From NCBI GenBank assembly GCA_910584475.1, contig CAJUBD010000025.1, positions 1-33,614 on the forward strand: DNA of 33,614 nucleotides, written 5' to 3'. Every line of letters starts with the position of its first letter. Position 1 is the stretch's first letter. This DNA comes from an uncultured Treponema sp. (GTDB lineage: Bacteria; Spirochaetota; Spirochaetia; Treponematales; Treponemataceae). Below, in pieces: positions 1 to 6,582 of this stretch. The notes beneath the pieces are model-generated. The model was not told where the DNA came from and ran no database searches. It was given only the letters and a program-made list of their open reading frames with translations. The position numbers and the translations under genes are program-made.

Positions 1-769
1 CCTTCAGCGAGCAGAAAATCGTTATGAGGACGACCGGCGAGTTGAAGACGACAAGACCCGCCACTTGATGAACCATGACGTTCCGGCTTTGGCTGACGGC
101 GCCCCTGTTAGGCTCGTGCCTGAAGTCCACCCAGCCGTAATGCAATCGCACATACGCCGAAAGCCACAGGTAGCGACTCAAATACACAATGGCGGACGCC
201 AGTTTCACGGTCAAAATTCCAAAGCCGATTTTTATAAGAGCCACCGCCACGCAGGTGTTCAGCACGACCGCCACAATCTGCGCAAGCGATATAATGTATG
301 TCTTTCTGTCCGCCGTAAGCAGAACGCGGTACTTGCCAATCAAAAAGAATTCCGCCGCTCCCGTTATTCCGAGCACAAGCACCATGAGGCCGCTTGTAGT
401 CCTGTCCACCTGCGAGCCGACCACGAGCGGATAGACAAGGCTCAAGGCGAAAACAAGCACTGTAAAGGCAACGCCTGACCGCATGTAGAAAAGTCGTGCC
501 GCAGACACTATTCCGCTCACCCCGTCCGAATCGCCATCCGCAAGCGGCCTGTACAAGGTGGCGATGCTTGCCGCCCCGATTCCCGCCTCCACAATGTTCA
601 GGTACGCTATGAACTGCGAGATTGACTGAACCATTCCGTTTATGTCGGAGCCGAATGTCCGCACAATGAGCGGCGGAAGTATGAAGCCACAGACGGCAGT
701 CACCAACTGCAACGCAACGTTCGACGCGACCGTCATGAGAACTTCCCTTTTACGAGAGAGAATGCTCAT
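1..769 (-). CDS. Polysaccharide/oligosaccharide flippase (Wzx/MATE-like), C-terminus outside window
   Basis: Open reading frame on the minus strand that runs off the left edge of the window; about 256 residues are present. The N-terminus (MSILSRKREVL) is followed by a hydrophobic segment with VCGFILPPLIVRTFGSDING, then FIAYLNIVEAGIGAASIATLYRPL. This matches the membrane-helix pattern of flippases that export lipid-linked sugar repeats across the inner membrane (family knowledge: PST/MOP superfamily). Several further membrane segments follow. The ATG at 769 was chosen because a GGAG lies seven bases upstream, inside the end of the preceding stump. An ATG at 736 is possible but would lose the first residues. 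Codon use is noticeably more GC-rich than in genes further right, which suggests the edge of an acquired surface-polysaccharide locus. The family call is fairly secure; the substrate is unknown. Confidence 0.8.
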   Translation of the reverse strand, partial: MSILSRKREVLMTVASNVALQLVTAVCGFILPPLIVRTFGSDINGMVQSISQFIAYLNIVEAGIGAASIATLYRPLADGDSDGVSGIVSAARLFYMRSGVAFTVLVFALSLVYPLVVGSQVDRTTSGLMVLVLGITGAAEFFLIGKYRVLLTADRKTYIISLAQIVAVVLNTCVAVALIKIGFGILTVKLASAIVYLSRYLWLSAYVRLHYGWVDFRHEPNRGAVSQSRNVMVHQVAGLVVFNSPVVLITIFCSLK

Positions 770-773
770 GCCC

Positions 774-965
774 TTACTCCGCCCTCAGCGTGGCAAGCAC
801 CATGCGCACCGTGTACAGCGACACCAGCATTATCAGTATCTGGCAGAAGTAGAGAAACAATGTGTTCTTTGCGATGCGCTTCGTGGATGAGGAATATGCG
901 ACAGTCTCCGCATTGCCTACGAGTGAGGAATTTCGCGATATCTTTTCTCCCGCTTCCTTTTTCAT
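774..965 (-). pseudogene. Truncated N-terminal stump of a second flippase
   Basis: A 63-codon reading frame with a good ribosome binding site (GGGAG just before the ATG at 965). Its second half, KRIAKNTLFLYFCQILIMLV followed by SLYTVRMVLATLRAE, resembles the first helix of flippases whose next residues are normally D-Y-G-I-Y-N. Here a TAA stop falls exactly at that point, and four bases later the next flippase starts. I read this as the broken 5' end of a different flippase joined to the intact gene, perhaps by recombination at the shared motif. It may still be translated and help start the next gene, since its last codons carry that gene's Shine-Dalgarno. A genuine small membrane protein is a less likely alternative. 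Confidence 0.6.
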
Positions 966-994
966 ATCTCCCTAGAAACCTCGCTCCGCCAAAA

Positions 995-1028
995 AACTCA
1001 CAGCCTTTTTTCAAAAACACTGTGAGTT
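995..1028. repeat. Nested hairpin upstream of the flippase stump
   Basis: AACTCACAG at 995-1003 is the exact reverse complement of 1020-1028, and a TTTTT/AAAAA pair can form inside the loop. It lies about 30 bases upstream of the start codon at 965, so it would be in the mRNA leader or act as an insulator from the regulator on the other side. Confidence 0.55.
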
Positions 1029-1036
1029 CTTAGACA

Positions 1037-1114
1037 AAACTCAAAGAGTTTCAAAAAAAACTCAAAGAGTTTCAAAAAAAACTCAAAGAGTTTCAAAAAA
1101 AACTCAAAGAGTTT
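1037..1114. repeat. Four tandem 21-bp units, each a small palindrome
   Basis: AAACTCAAAGAGTTT occurs at 1037, 1058, 1079 and 1100, each copy separated by CAAAAA, giving an exact 21-bp period with no mismatch in the palindromic core. Each unit can fold as a 6-bp stem with an AAA loop. Perfect identity between units suggests recent slippage or expansion. The 21-bp spacing is two helical turns, so all copies would face the same side of the DNA. Confidence 0.9.
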
Positions 1115-1168
1115 TTCGCCAAAAAAACAACATTTCGGTGCAAAATATTATTGCCAAATCCGACAAAC

Positions 1169-1197
1169 AAACTTTGCATGCTCACTCTGCAAAGTTT
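1169..1197. terminator. Hairpin downstream of the minus-strand XRE gene, possible terminator
   Basis: AAACTTTGCA at 1169-1178 pairs with TGCAAAGTTT at 1188-1197 around a nine-base loop. It lies about 40 bases past the stop of the XRE-type gene at 1238-1426. On the minus strand it is followed only by a short TTTG, so termination is uncertain. It could equally belong to the local hairpin repeats. Confidence 0.35.
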
Positions 1198-1237
1198 GCA
1201 CACTCGCAAAACAAACAGGTCACGCGTTTTCTGCGCG

Positions 1238-1426
1238 TCACTCCGCCAAATCCCTTATGTCCACGCCCAACGCGTCCGCTATCTTGATCCCGTCGCTTAT
1301 CCGCGGCTCCGTCCTGAACTGCCGCATCGAGGAAACCGTCGTCTCCGCCTTGCCCATCGCCCTAGCTATGGTGCGATACGTGAGATTTTTCTGCCGTCTG
1401 TAAATCTCCACCTTATCCCAAAACAT
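1238..1426 (-). CDS. Small XRE-family helix-turn-helix regulator
   Basis: A 62-residue protein made almost entirely of a Cro/C1-type DNA-binding domain: KNLTYRTIARAMGKAETTVS forms helices 2-3 and RISDGIKIADALGVDIRDL the last helices. Proteins of this kind bind short palindromic operators as dimers and usually repress. It is divergent from a second XRE-type gene at 1582 with which it shares length, order and motifs such as A-LGV, so the two look like distant paralogues. Its promoter (1512-1539) overlaps one of three operator-like sites in the shared gap, which suggests auto- or cross-regulation. No toxin or phage gene accompanies the pair, so its target genes are unknown. Confidence 0.8.
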   Translation of the reverse strand: MFWDKVEIYRRQKNLTYRTIARAMGKAETTVSSMRQFRTEPRISDGIKIADALGVDIRDLAE

Positions 1427-1485
1427 AAGTTCCTCCGATGGCTCATGACACGCCGTGAAAATTTCGTATCAGATTCATCTAAAAA

Positions 1486-1571
1486 TTGACAATTGTATCT
1501 TTGCTATTAAAATTATATCAAAAATATCATAATTGTCAACTATTCCATGCCGATTTTTTGACAATTGTATA
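1486..1571. promoter_or_regulatory. Three operator-like half-palindromes between divergent XRE genes
   Basis: Variants of the ideal palindrome TTGACAATTGTCAA occur three times in the 155-bp divergent gap: TTGACAATTGTATC at 1486-1499, ATCATAATTGTCAA at 1526-1539 (reverse orientation), and TTGACAATTGTATA at 1558-1571. Each has one perfect and one degenerate half. Their placement over the promoters of both genes is typical of operators for XRE-type repressors. Binding is inferred. Confidence 0.6.
1512..1539 (-). promoter_or_regulatory. Consensus sigma70 promoter for the minus-strand XRE gene
   Basis: On the minus strand TTGACA (1539-1534), a 16-bp spacer and TATAAT (1517-1512) form a full-consensus promoter reading towards the start codon at 1426. 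The -35 hexamer is also half of the middle operator-like site, so repressor binding would block polymerase. Confidence 0.75.
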
Positions 1572-1573
1572 AT
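1568..1573 (+). promoter_or_regulatory. -10 box eight bases before the plus-strand XRE start
   Basis: TATAAT at 1568-1573 is followed by only eight bases before the ATG at 1582, and no Shine-Dalgarno is present. Transcription would start at or next to the start codon, giving a leaderless message. No clear -35 box is seen. The box overlaps the third operator-like site. Confidence 0.5.
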
Positions 1574-1581
1574 GTAAAAAT

Positions 1582-1890
1582 ATGGACTTTTGGGCACGTC
1601 TCGACAATTTGATTGAATTCAAAAATTTGACAAGAAAGGAAGTTGCGGCACAGGCGAATTTTTCCTACTCAAGTTTTACGAACGGAAGAAAGCGCGAGAG
1701 CGTTCCCGCCGCCGATGTCGCCCTGCGAATCGCAAAAGTTCTGGGCGTTTCAGTCGAGTACCTTTTGGAAGGCGAACTACCAAAAATCAAAAGCGACAAA
1801 GATCTGCTCGAATTGGTAAAAATTTACAGAAAACTTTCTACAAGAGACAAATCCGTTCTTCTTACATTGGCGAAAAAATTGAACGAATAA
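1582..1890 (+). CDS. XRE-family helix-turn-helix regulator with C-terminal helical tail
   Basis: A 102-residue protein. Residues about 1-64 form a Cro/C1-type HTH (NLTRKEVAAQANFSYSSF, then VALRIAKVLGVSVEYLLEG), and residues 70-102 form a charged helical tail (LLELVKIYRKLSTRDKSVLL) that may mediate dimerisation. It is divergent from the 62-residue XRE gene and shares three operator-like sites with it. The ATG at 1582 is fixed by the -10 box immediately upstream rather than by a ribosome binding site, so the mRNA is probably leaderless. What it regulates beyond this locus cannot be told from the sequence. The following OmpA-family gene has its own 105-bp upstream gap. Confidence 0.85.
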   Translation: MDFWARLDNLIEFKNLTRKEVAAQANFSYSSFTNGRKRESVPAADVALRIAKVLGVSVEYLLEGELPKIKSDKDLLELVKIYRKLSTRDKSVLLTLAKKLNE

Positions 1891-1995
1891 ATCCGTCCGT
1901 TGTTATGACGTTTAATTCCATTTTAACGGATAACTAAAAAGAAATTCCAAATTTCCCCTAAACTTTTTCTGCTCGCCGCCGAAAATCAGAATGCT

Positions 1996-3393
1996 ATGAA
2001 AAGAATTTTTTTTGCGCTTTGTCTCTCTTTTATTTTTTCGAGTGCGATTGTTTTCGCGGCGGAAGCGGAATTCGTTTATTCTGGAAGCGTGAATTATTCG
2101 CTCGTGGAGCGCACGGATTTGCGCCGTTATGATAACGGAAAATACGCCGGCCTCGTGAGCCGCGAGATTCGTTCGTTCATCGTTTGCGACGGCGGTGTTT
2201 ACGACGGCGATTTTTATATGAGCCAAGAAACGCTTCGCGACAGGCAAATTGTTGACAAAGGAATTCACACCAGCATTCATTCGGTTTTCAAGATTCACGG
2301 CGACGGAAAACTTGAAATGATCGAAGACAACGGCTTTCCCACGTTCCGAAGTTTTCCGACTTTTCCAAATCAAAAGATTCAAGTTGGTCAGTCTTGGCAA
2401 GCGCAAGCCACGCGCTGTGTCGATCAGCTGAACAAAGGCATTCCAACTCGCATGCCGATTTTTGTCGAATACACTTATTTGAAAGACGAGGTTTTTCAAG
2501 GACAGGAAGTTTATGTTTTGAGCGCGAAATGGGCGACTCGCTATGGAAACTTTGCCCGAACAAATCACGTTGACTATGCCGGTGATTCGACCTTGCAAAA
2601 AGCGCAAGGCTCGCACAACGCCACCATGTTTATCCGAAAATCTGATTGCGCCGCGCTCGTAATTCGCGACAGCGTTGACGAAACTTTTTTCTATTCGGAC
2701 GGAAATCAATATTCCTTCCGAGGAACGATTTCTCTTTTTACCGAATATCCGCCGACCGTCGACAAAACAAAATTGATTCCAGCATTGCGCCGCGCGGAAT
2801 TGATTGACGAAGATGGCGCGAAATTTTTGGCGAGCGATGCCCCTCCCTTGCAAAATGGCGGCTCGAAAAATGTCGCAAAAAATGACGATTCAAAAAATCC
2901 GTTCGGAACTTACAATGGTGAGCCGACAAATACAAGTCGTTGGCTTGAATCTTTTGGAGATGGAAAACCGAGCGCGAAAAATTCAGACAAAAAGAATTCT
3001 CTCAAAGACGATTCGAAGCGCGCAAGCGTCAGCGTGGAAAAAACTAGCGGCGGAATAAAACTCACGATTCAAAATCTGCATTTCAAGGCGGATTCTCCAG
3101 AACTGCTTCCGGGCGAAGAAAATCTTTTGGACAAAATCGCTTCGGTTCTAAAGCAAGTTCCGAACAACAAACTTTTAATCGAAGGGCACACGGCGGACAC
3201 GGGAAATCCGGCGGGCGAAATGCAGCTTTCCGTGGAACGCTCGCGCACCATCGCGCAGGAACTATCCAAACGGGGAATCAATCCCGACTTGTTTTTGTGC
3301 CGAGGAAGCGGAAGCAAAAAGCCAGTCGCCGACAATTCCACAAGGGAGGGGATGGCAAAAAATCGCCGCGTGGAAATCACGATTTTGGAATGA
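1996..3393 (+). CDS. OmpA-family outer-membrane/periplasmic protein
   Basis: A 465-residue exported protein. Residues 1-21 are a signal peptide (MKRIFFALCLSFIFSSAIVFA, cut near A-AE). Residues about 25-280 form an unrecognised beta-rich domain, followed by a low-complexity serine, lysine and asparagine linker (about 285-350). Residues about 352-465 are an OmpA C-terminal peptidoglycan-binding domain, recognisable from LLIEGHTADTG, the LSVERSRTIAQEL helix and the terminal NRRVEITILE. This domain non-covalently anchors outer-membrane proteins to the cell wall. No clear Shine-Dalgarno precedes the start, but the signal peptide fixes the N-terminus well. It appears to be transcribed alone. The role of the N-terminal domain is unknown. 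Confidence 0.85.
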   Translation: MKRIFFALCLSFIFSSAIVFAAEAEFVYSGSVNYSLVERTDLRRYDNGKYAGLVSREIRSFIVCDGGVYDGDFYMSQETLRDRQIVDKGIHTSIHSVFKIHGDGKLEMIEDNGFPTFRSFPTFPNQKIQVGQSWQAQATRCVDQLNKGIPTRMPIFVEYTYLKDEVFQGQEVYVLSAKWATRYGNFARTNHVDYAGDSTLQKAQGSHNATMFIRKSDCAALVIRDSVDETFFYSDGNQYSFRGTISLFTEYPPTVDKTKLIPALRRAELIDEDGAKFLASDAPPLQNGGSKNVAKNDDSKNPFGTYNGEPTNTSRWLESFGDGKPSAKNSDKKNSLKDDSKRASVSVEKTSGGIKLTIQNLHFKADSPELLPGEENLLDKIASVLKQVPNNKLLIEGHTADTGNPAGEMQLSVERSRTIAQELSKRGINPDLFLCRGSGSKKPVADNSTREGMAKNRRVEITILE

Positions 3394-3491
3394 ACGCGCG
3401 CTTGGTGCTTGCCTGTCGAAACCGCGCATGCGTCGAACCGCGCTTGACTTGATGTCACCTCACCACTCGTGCCTTTTTTCCATAACAATAC

Positions 3492-3519
3492 TTGACTTTT
3501 TTTCAATAATAATTAGAAT
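3492..3519 (+). promoter_or_regulatory. Promoter with -10 six bases from ATG (leaderless)
   Basis: TTGACT (3492-3497), a 16-bp spacer and TAGAAT (3514-3519) lie upstream of the ATG at 3526 with exactly six bases between -10 and ATG. There is no Shine-Dalgarno. The predicted transcript starts at the start codon. Confidence 0.65.
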
Positions 3520-3525
3520 TGTATT

Positions 3526-4053
3526 ATGAATTTTGGTAAAACGGCCAGCAAATATGTTGACAAAAAGCTGCTCGCTGCAATTTCTGAATTTCTAGAAACT
3601 GAGAATTTTCTTGCGTCCGCGGATACTGTGGCCGCCGCTTTTGGCGCAAGCGCGCAGACTTTTTCCCGCAAGGCTTCCGACTTTGATTCAAAGCTGATTA
3701 TGAGCTTTCAAAAAAATCTTTCTCTTTTGATTCAAAAAACCTGGGTGGAAAAATCCGATGCGGAACTCAAAGAAAATGTGCTTTATAAACTCAACGAATA
3801 TTGCGAATCGGTTTCCGGCGGCGCGTGGAACAATTCGTACACCTCTCTTTTGCAAATCGTGAACAATGTCGTCTACTTGATGTTCGGGAATTTGGCGAAA
3901 AGCAACGATTTTGAAGAATACGCTTTGCGCGTTGATCCGGAATTTGGGATTTTTTGGCTTTACATCGAAAATCTTCCGCCCGAGCAAAACTGGTCGAAAG
4001 AAAAAGTCAAGACGGCGATGCTTTTGGGAATGTATTTTTTGGCGAATTATTAG
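3526..4053 (+). CDS. Unrecognised 175-aa helical protein, possibly a degenerate TetR-like regulator
   Basis: I do not recognise the family with confidence. The protein is soluble and helical. Residues about 10-60 (LLAAISEFLETENFLASAD, then TVAAAFGASAQTFSRKA) have the rhythm of a TetR-type N-terminal HTH, and the remaining 110 residues are helical with aromatic residues, like a TetR ligand domain, but no diagnostic motif is present. The start is set by a promoter whose -10 box ends six bases before the ATG. A hairpin element and then the beta-ketoacyl-synthase-like gene follow on the same strand, so the two may share a transcript. A fatty-acid-related regulator is speculation. Confidence 0.6.
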   Translation: MNFGKTASKYVDKKLLAAISEFLETENFLASADTVAAAFGASAQTFSRKASDFDSKLIMSFQKNLSLLIQKTWVEKSDAELKENVLYKLNEYCESVSGGAWNNSYTSLLQIVNNVVYLMFGNLAKSNDFEEYALRVDPEFGIFWLYIENLPPEQNWSKEKVKTAMLLGMYFLANY

Positions 4054-4056
4054 ATC

Positions 4057-4176
4057 GCGTTTCGCAGAAAAATATCCGCTAAATTTGACTTCGAGTCTTT
4101 TTCAAAAACTCGTTTATTTACTGTCCGCTTGCGCGGACAAAATTAAGTATTTCAAAAACTCAATTTTCAAGGAAAT
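4057..4176 (-). repeat. Modular hairpin element, inverted copy
   Basis: Read on the minus strand the spacer has the module order seen elsewhere in the window: an AT-rich stem, a hairpin TGTCCGC/GCGGACA (arms 4122-4128 and 4133-4139), then TAAATAAACGAG and a CGAGTTTTT/AAAGACTCG stem, then AAATTTAGCGGATATTT. It begins four bases past the stop of the gene at 3526 and ends just before the next start, filling the whole gap. Confidence 0.7.
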
Positions 4177-4179
4177 TTT

Positions 4180-4797
4180 ATGCAAAAAATTTTCGTTTCC
4201 AATATCTGCTCGTGGATGCCGCCAAATGAAAATTTGTCCGCCACGCCAAAGTTAGAATTCACCGACGCGATTTTTCGGCGAAGACTGAGCGATTTGAGCA
4301 AAATGACAATTCAAGTCGTGCATGATTTTTTCCAAACCGGAATCGATCGTGGAATAAAAATCATCTTTTCCTCGAAGCGCGGCGAAATCGCACGCGAATT
4401 CAAAATCAACAAAACGCTCATTCAAGATGGAGAAATTCTTCCGGCAAGTTTTTCGCTTTCCGTTTTCAACGCTCCAATCGCGCTTGCGACAATTGCCGAA
4501 AATCTGCGCGGCGGATACAGCGCGATTTATCCTTCGCAGGGAAAATTTTCGGATGCAATTTTGGCGGCCGTCGCTCCGATTCTTTGTGGACGCGAAAAGC
4601 AAATCGCGTTTGTCTACGCCGAAGAGTTTGTGCCAGAATTTTACGAAGGAATTTTCCACGAAGAAAATTATCCTCTCGCGTTCGCGGCATTGCTTTCCGA
4701 TTCTTCACAAAATGCGAATCTTGATGTACAATTTAATTTGGAAAATTTGCCAAAAACTCCGCAAGAATTTTTGGAATTTTATCGCAAATATCACTAG
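4180..4797 (+). CDS. Beta-ketoacyl-synthase-like protein (chain-length-factor type)
   Basis: A 205-residue protein resembling the beta-ketoacyl synthase N-terminal-like family often annotated as 'chain length factor' (PF13723). Seen motifs: FRRRLSDLSKMTIQVVHDFF near residues 33-52, IIFSSKRGEIAREF near 66-79, and PASFSLSVFNAPIALATIA near 90-108. It lacks the catalytic cysteine and histidines of true ketosynthases, as is usual for this family, which partners ketosynthases in aryl-polyene and fatty-acid-like clusters. No ketosynthase, acyl carrier protein or other such gene is in the window, so it is an orphan here. The start has a Shine-Dalgarno (AAGG, seven bases upstream). The final six codons and stop lie inside a 93-bp repeat that recurs at 5225. 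Confidence 0.7.
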   Translation: MQKIFVSNICSWMPPNENLSATPKLEFTDAIFRRRLSDLSKMTIQVVHDFFQTGIDRGIKIIFSSKRGEIAREFKINKTLIQDGEILPASFSLSVFNAPIALATIAENLRGGYSAIYPSQGKFSDAILAAVAPILCGREKQIAFVYAEEFVPEFYEGIFHEENYPLAFAALLSDSSQNANLDVQFNLENLPKTPQEFLEFYRKYH

Positions 4798-4869
4798 ACA
4801 TTGCGCTTGCGATAAAAATTTACGAAGTTACAAGGATTTGCGATAAAATTTTTGACCTTTTATCACAAA
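4777..4869 (+). repeat. Direct repeat, copy 1 (overlaps the end of the preceding gene)
   Basis: About 93 bp, closely matched by 5225-5319. Both copies run from TTTTATCGCAAATATCAC through CATTGCG, TTGCGATAAA, TTTACGAAGTT and TTTGCGATAAAATTTT to TTTTATC. Only scattered substitutions and 1-base indels separate them. Confidence 0.85.
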
Positions 4870-4888
4870 TCCCCCAAAAAATTTTGCG

Positions 4889-5040
4889 TGAAATTTTGTA
4901 ATCTTCTCGCGTGAAGTTTTGTAATCGCCCAGTTGCGCGAGTCTCGCAAAGCGAAACTCGTGGACGCGTAGCGACCTGTCATCTTCGGGCTTGACCCGAA
5001 GATCTTCTTCAACAGATTGCCTTATCAAGTACGGCAATGA
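4889..5040. repeat. Spacer mosaic with a REP-like palindrome
   Basis: The sequence holds GAAATTTTGTAATC and GAAGTTTTGTAATC in tandem (about 4889 and 4912), a hairpin around CTCGCAAAGCGAAACTCG (about 4940-4960), and a REP-like palindrome ATCTTCGGGCTTGACCCG with its complementary arm (4981-5003). The palindrome is followed by ATTGCC...GGCAATGAC. A second palindrome with the same CGGGCTTGACCCG core is at about 31991. Confidence 0.65.
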
Positions 5041-5092
5041 CAAGGGTTGCGATATACCTATCGCAAGTCTTAAAAAATTTTACGATATTTTT

Positions 5093-5236
5093 TTATCGCA
5101 AGTACAGAAATTGACTCTTCCAGCAAACTTGTGGTAACTTATCGCAAGTACGCACTAATCTTGCGACAAACTTGCGGTATTTTATCGCAAGTGCAGATTA
5201 ATTTTTCGGCAAATTTGCGGTAATTTTTTATCGCAA
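5093..5236 (+). repeat. Diverged 43-46-bp tandem repeats starting with TTATCGCAA
   Basis: TTATCGCAAGT occurs at 5093, 5139 and 5182, and TTATCGCAAAT at 5228. Each of the first three is followed by a variable stretch and then CAAA(C/T)TTG(T/C)GGTAA or a close variant. The units are diverged, but the TATCGCAA core is unchanged. Confidence 0.75.
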
Positions 5237-5319
5237 ATATCACAAGAACATTGCGTTTGCGATAAAAAATTTACGAAGTTGCAAAAATTTGCGATAAAAT
5301 TTTGACTTTTATCGCAAAT
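5225..5319 (+). repeat. Direct repeat, copy 2
   Basis: Second copy of the 93-bp sequence at 4777-4869, about 450 bp downstream. Immediately beyond it, an inverted pair TTATCGCAA (5309-5317) and TTGCGATAA (5330-5338) sits directly after the trxA stop codon and could fold as a hairpin at the 3' end of that mRNA. It lacks a T-run on the minus strand. Confidence 0.8.
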
Positions 5320-5339
5320 TTCACATCACTTGCGATAAA

Positions 5340-5651
5340 TTAAATTTTAGAATCAATGAAATTCTTAAAACTTTCTTTTGGAACAAAGCCGACTTGGCTT
5401 GCGATAACTTCGCCTTTTTTGAAAAGCGCGACGAACGGAATGCTCACGACTCCGAATTGTTGGGCGAGCGCAGGATTTTCGTCCACATCAACATTGTAGA
5501 ACGAAACGCGACCGGCATATTCATCGGAAAGCTCTTCCATAATTGGGGCGAGCATTTGACACGGACCGCACCAAGTCGCGGAAAAATCCACGAGCGCGAT
5601 TTCATCATTTTTTGTTTGGGCGAATTCATTTTGCCCGATTTTTTTTACCAT
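5340..5651 (-). CDS. trxA: Thioredoxin
   Basis: A 103-residue cytoplasmic thioredoxin. The redox-active site WCGPC is at residues 27-31, preceded by the usual VDFSAT strand, and the cis-proline loop is present in FGVVSIPFVALFKKGE. The length is standard. It reduces disulfides in ribonucleotide reductase, peroxiredoxins and similar targets, and is itself reduced by the flavoprotein encoded upstream. It lies 48 bp downstream of trxB on the same strand and has its own strong Shine-Dalgarno (AGGAGG, seven bases before the ATG). The two probably form a trxB-trxA operon with transcription entering from the promoter near 6750-6777. Confidence 0.95.
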   Translation of the reverse strand: MVKKIGQNEFAQTKNDEIALVDFSATWCGPCQMLAPIMEELSDEYAGRVSFYNVDVDENPALAQQFGVVSIPFVALFKKGEVIASQVGFVPKESFKNFIDSKI

Positions 5652-5699
5652 AATTTCCTCCTGTTTTATGGAAACATTTCAACTGTTTCTCTAAAACTA

Positions 5700-6563
5700 T
5701 TAATTGCCTGCAAGATATTCCACAGCGGAAAGGGCGGCAACATTTCCCTCTCCTGCGGACTTAATATATTGATACGGCTTGCCCGTCGTGTCGCCGCATG
5801 CAAAGCAACCTGAAATATTCGTGCGCATCGCGCGATCCACTTTTATGTGTGCGCCGTCCATCGCAAGGCCAGGAACAAGCTGCCCTGCGGAAATGTTTTC
5901 GCGCAAAATAAAAATTCCGTCAACATCATAAGAATTTTTTTCCGTAAGGATTTTCGAGACTTTCATTTCGCCTTCGATTTTTTTTGGAATTTCCTGAACG
6001 ATTTCAATATTGGGAAATTTTGTTTTGTCCAATTCGCAATTTTTATAAATCGGGAAGTAAATCATCTTATCGCAAATTCCCGCAAGATAAATCGCTTCGC
6101 TTTCTTCCGACTGCGAATACGCGGCGACGGCGATATTCTTGCCTTTGTAAAAAGTTCCATCGCAAGTCGCACAATAGCTCACGCCGCGTCCTAAAAATTC
6201 CGCTTCGCCGTCAAGCGGCTTTTGCGCCAAAACTCCAGTCGCGAGAATTACGGATTTCGCTTCGTACTTTTGAGATGCGCCTTGCACCAAAAAATATTTG
6301 CCCATCGCGAAAACCGATTTTATCCTTTCTTCGGTGATTTCGATTTTCATGTCCGAAAGGTGAGTCAAAAATCTTTCGCGAAGCGTTTCGCCCGAAGAGT
6401 CAGGCAGTCCCAAATAATTTTTTATTTCTTGAGCGGCGTTTATTTTTTTACTCAAGTTTTTTTCACCAAAAAGCAAAATATTCTTTCCACGCAATTTCAG
6501 CGTAAGCGCGGCGCTCAAACCCGCAGGTCCAGTTCCGATTATCGCAGCGTCAAATTGTTCCAT
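5700..6563 (-). CDS. trxB: Thioredoxin reductase-like flavoprotein lacking the NADPH motif
   Basis: A 287-residue flavoprotein, shorter than typical bacterial TrxB (about 310). The FAD-binding motif GTGPAG is at residues 10-15, the redox pair C131-A-T-C134-D is intact, and the second FAD motif is SGCFACGDTTGKPYQY near 251-266. The segment that should carry the NADPH motif GGGxxA (144-160) instead reads IAVAAYSQSEESEAIYL, and no HRR-type motif follows. Loss of both marks is described for pyridine-nucleotide-independent enzymes such as the ferredoxin-dependent flavin thioredoxin reductase of Clostridium. The electron donor here may therefore be ferredoxin or flavodoxin (inference). The start has an AGGAGG ribosome binding site. 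Its partner trxA follows directly. Confidence 0.88.
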   Translation of the reverse strand: MEQFDAAIIGTGPAGLSAALTLKLRGKNILLFGEKNLSKKINAAQEIKNYLGLPDSSGETLRERFLTHLSDMKIEITEERIKSVFAMGKYFLVQGASQKYEAKSVILATGVLAQKPLDGEAEFLGRGVSYCATCDGTFYKGKNIAVAAYSQSEESEAIYLAGICDKMIYFPIYKNCELDKTKFPNIEIVQEIPKKIEGEMKVSKILTEKNSYDVDGIFILRENISAGQLVPGLAMDGAHIKVDRAMRTNISGCFACGDTTGKPYQYIKSAGEGNVAALSAVEYLAGN

Positions 6564-6582
6564 AAAAAATCCTCCTGCAATG

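Noticed and set aside
1912..2853. 313-codon open frame on the minus strand opposite the OmpA-family gene
   Set aside because: It is the antisense shadow of a gene with a signal peptide and a recognisable C-terminal domain; its own protein has no motif and no ribosome binding site.
5093..5236. Regular TATCGCAA spacing that looks at first like a CRISPR array
   Set aside because: The shared part is only about 10 bp, the intervening sequences are themselves similar, and no cas gene is present.
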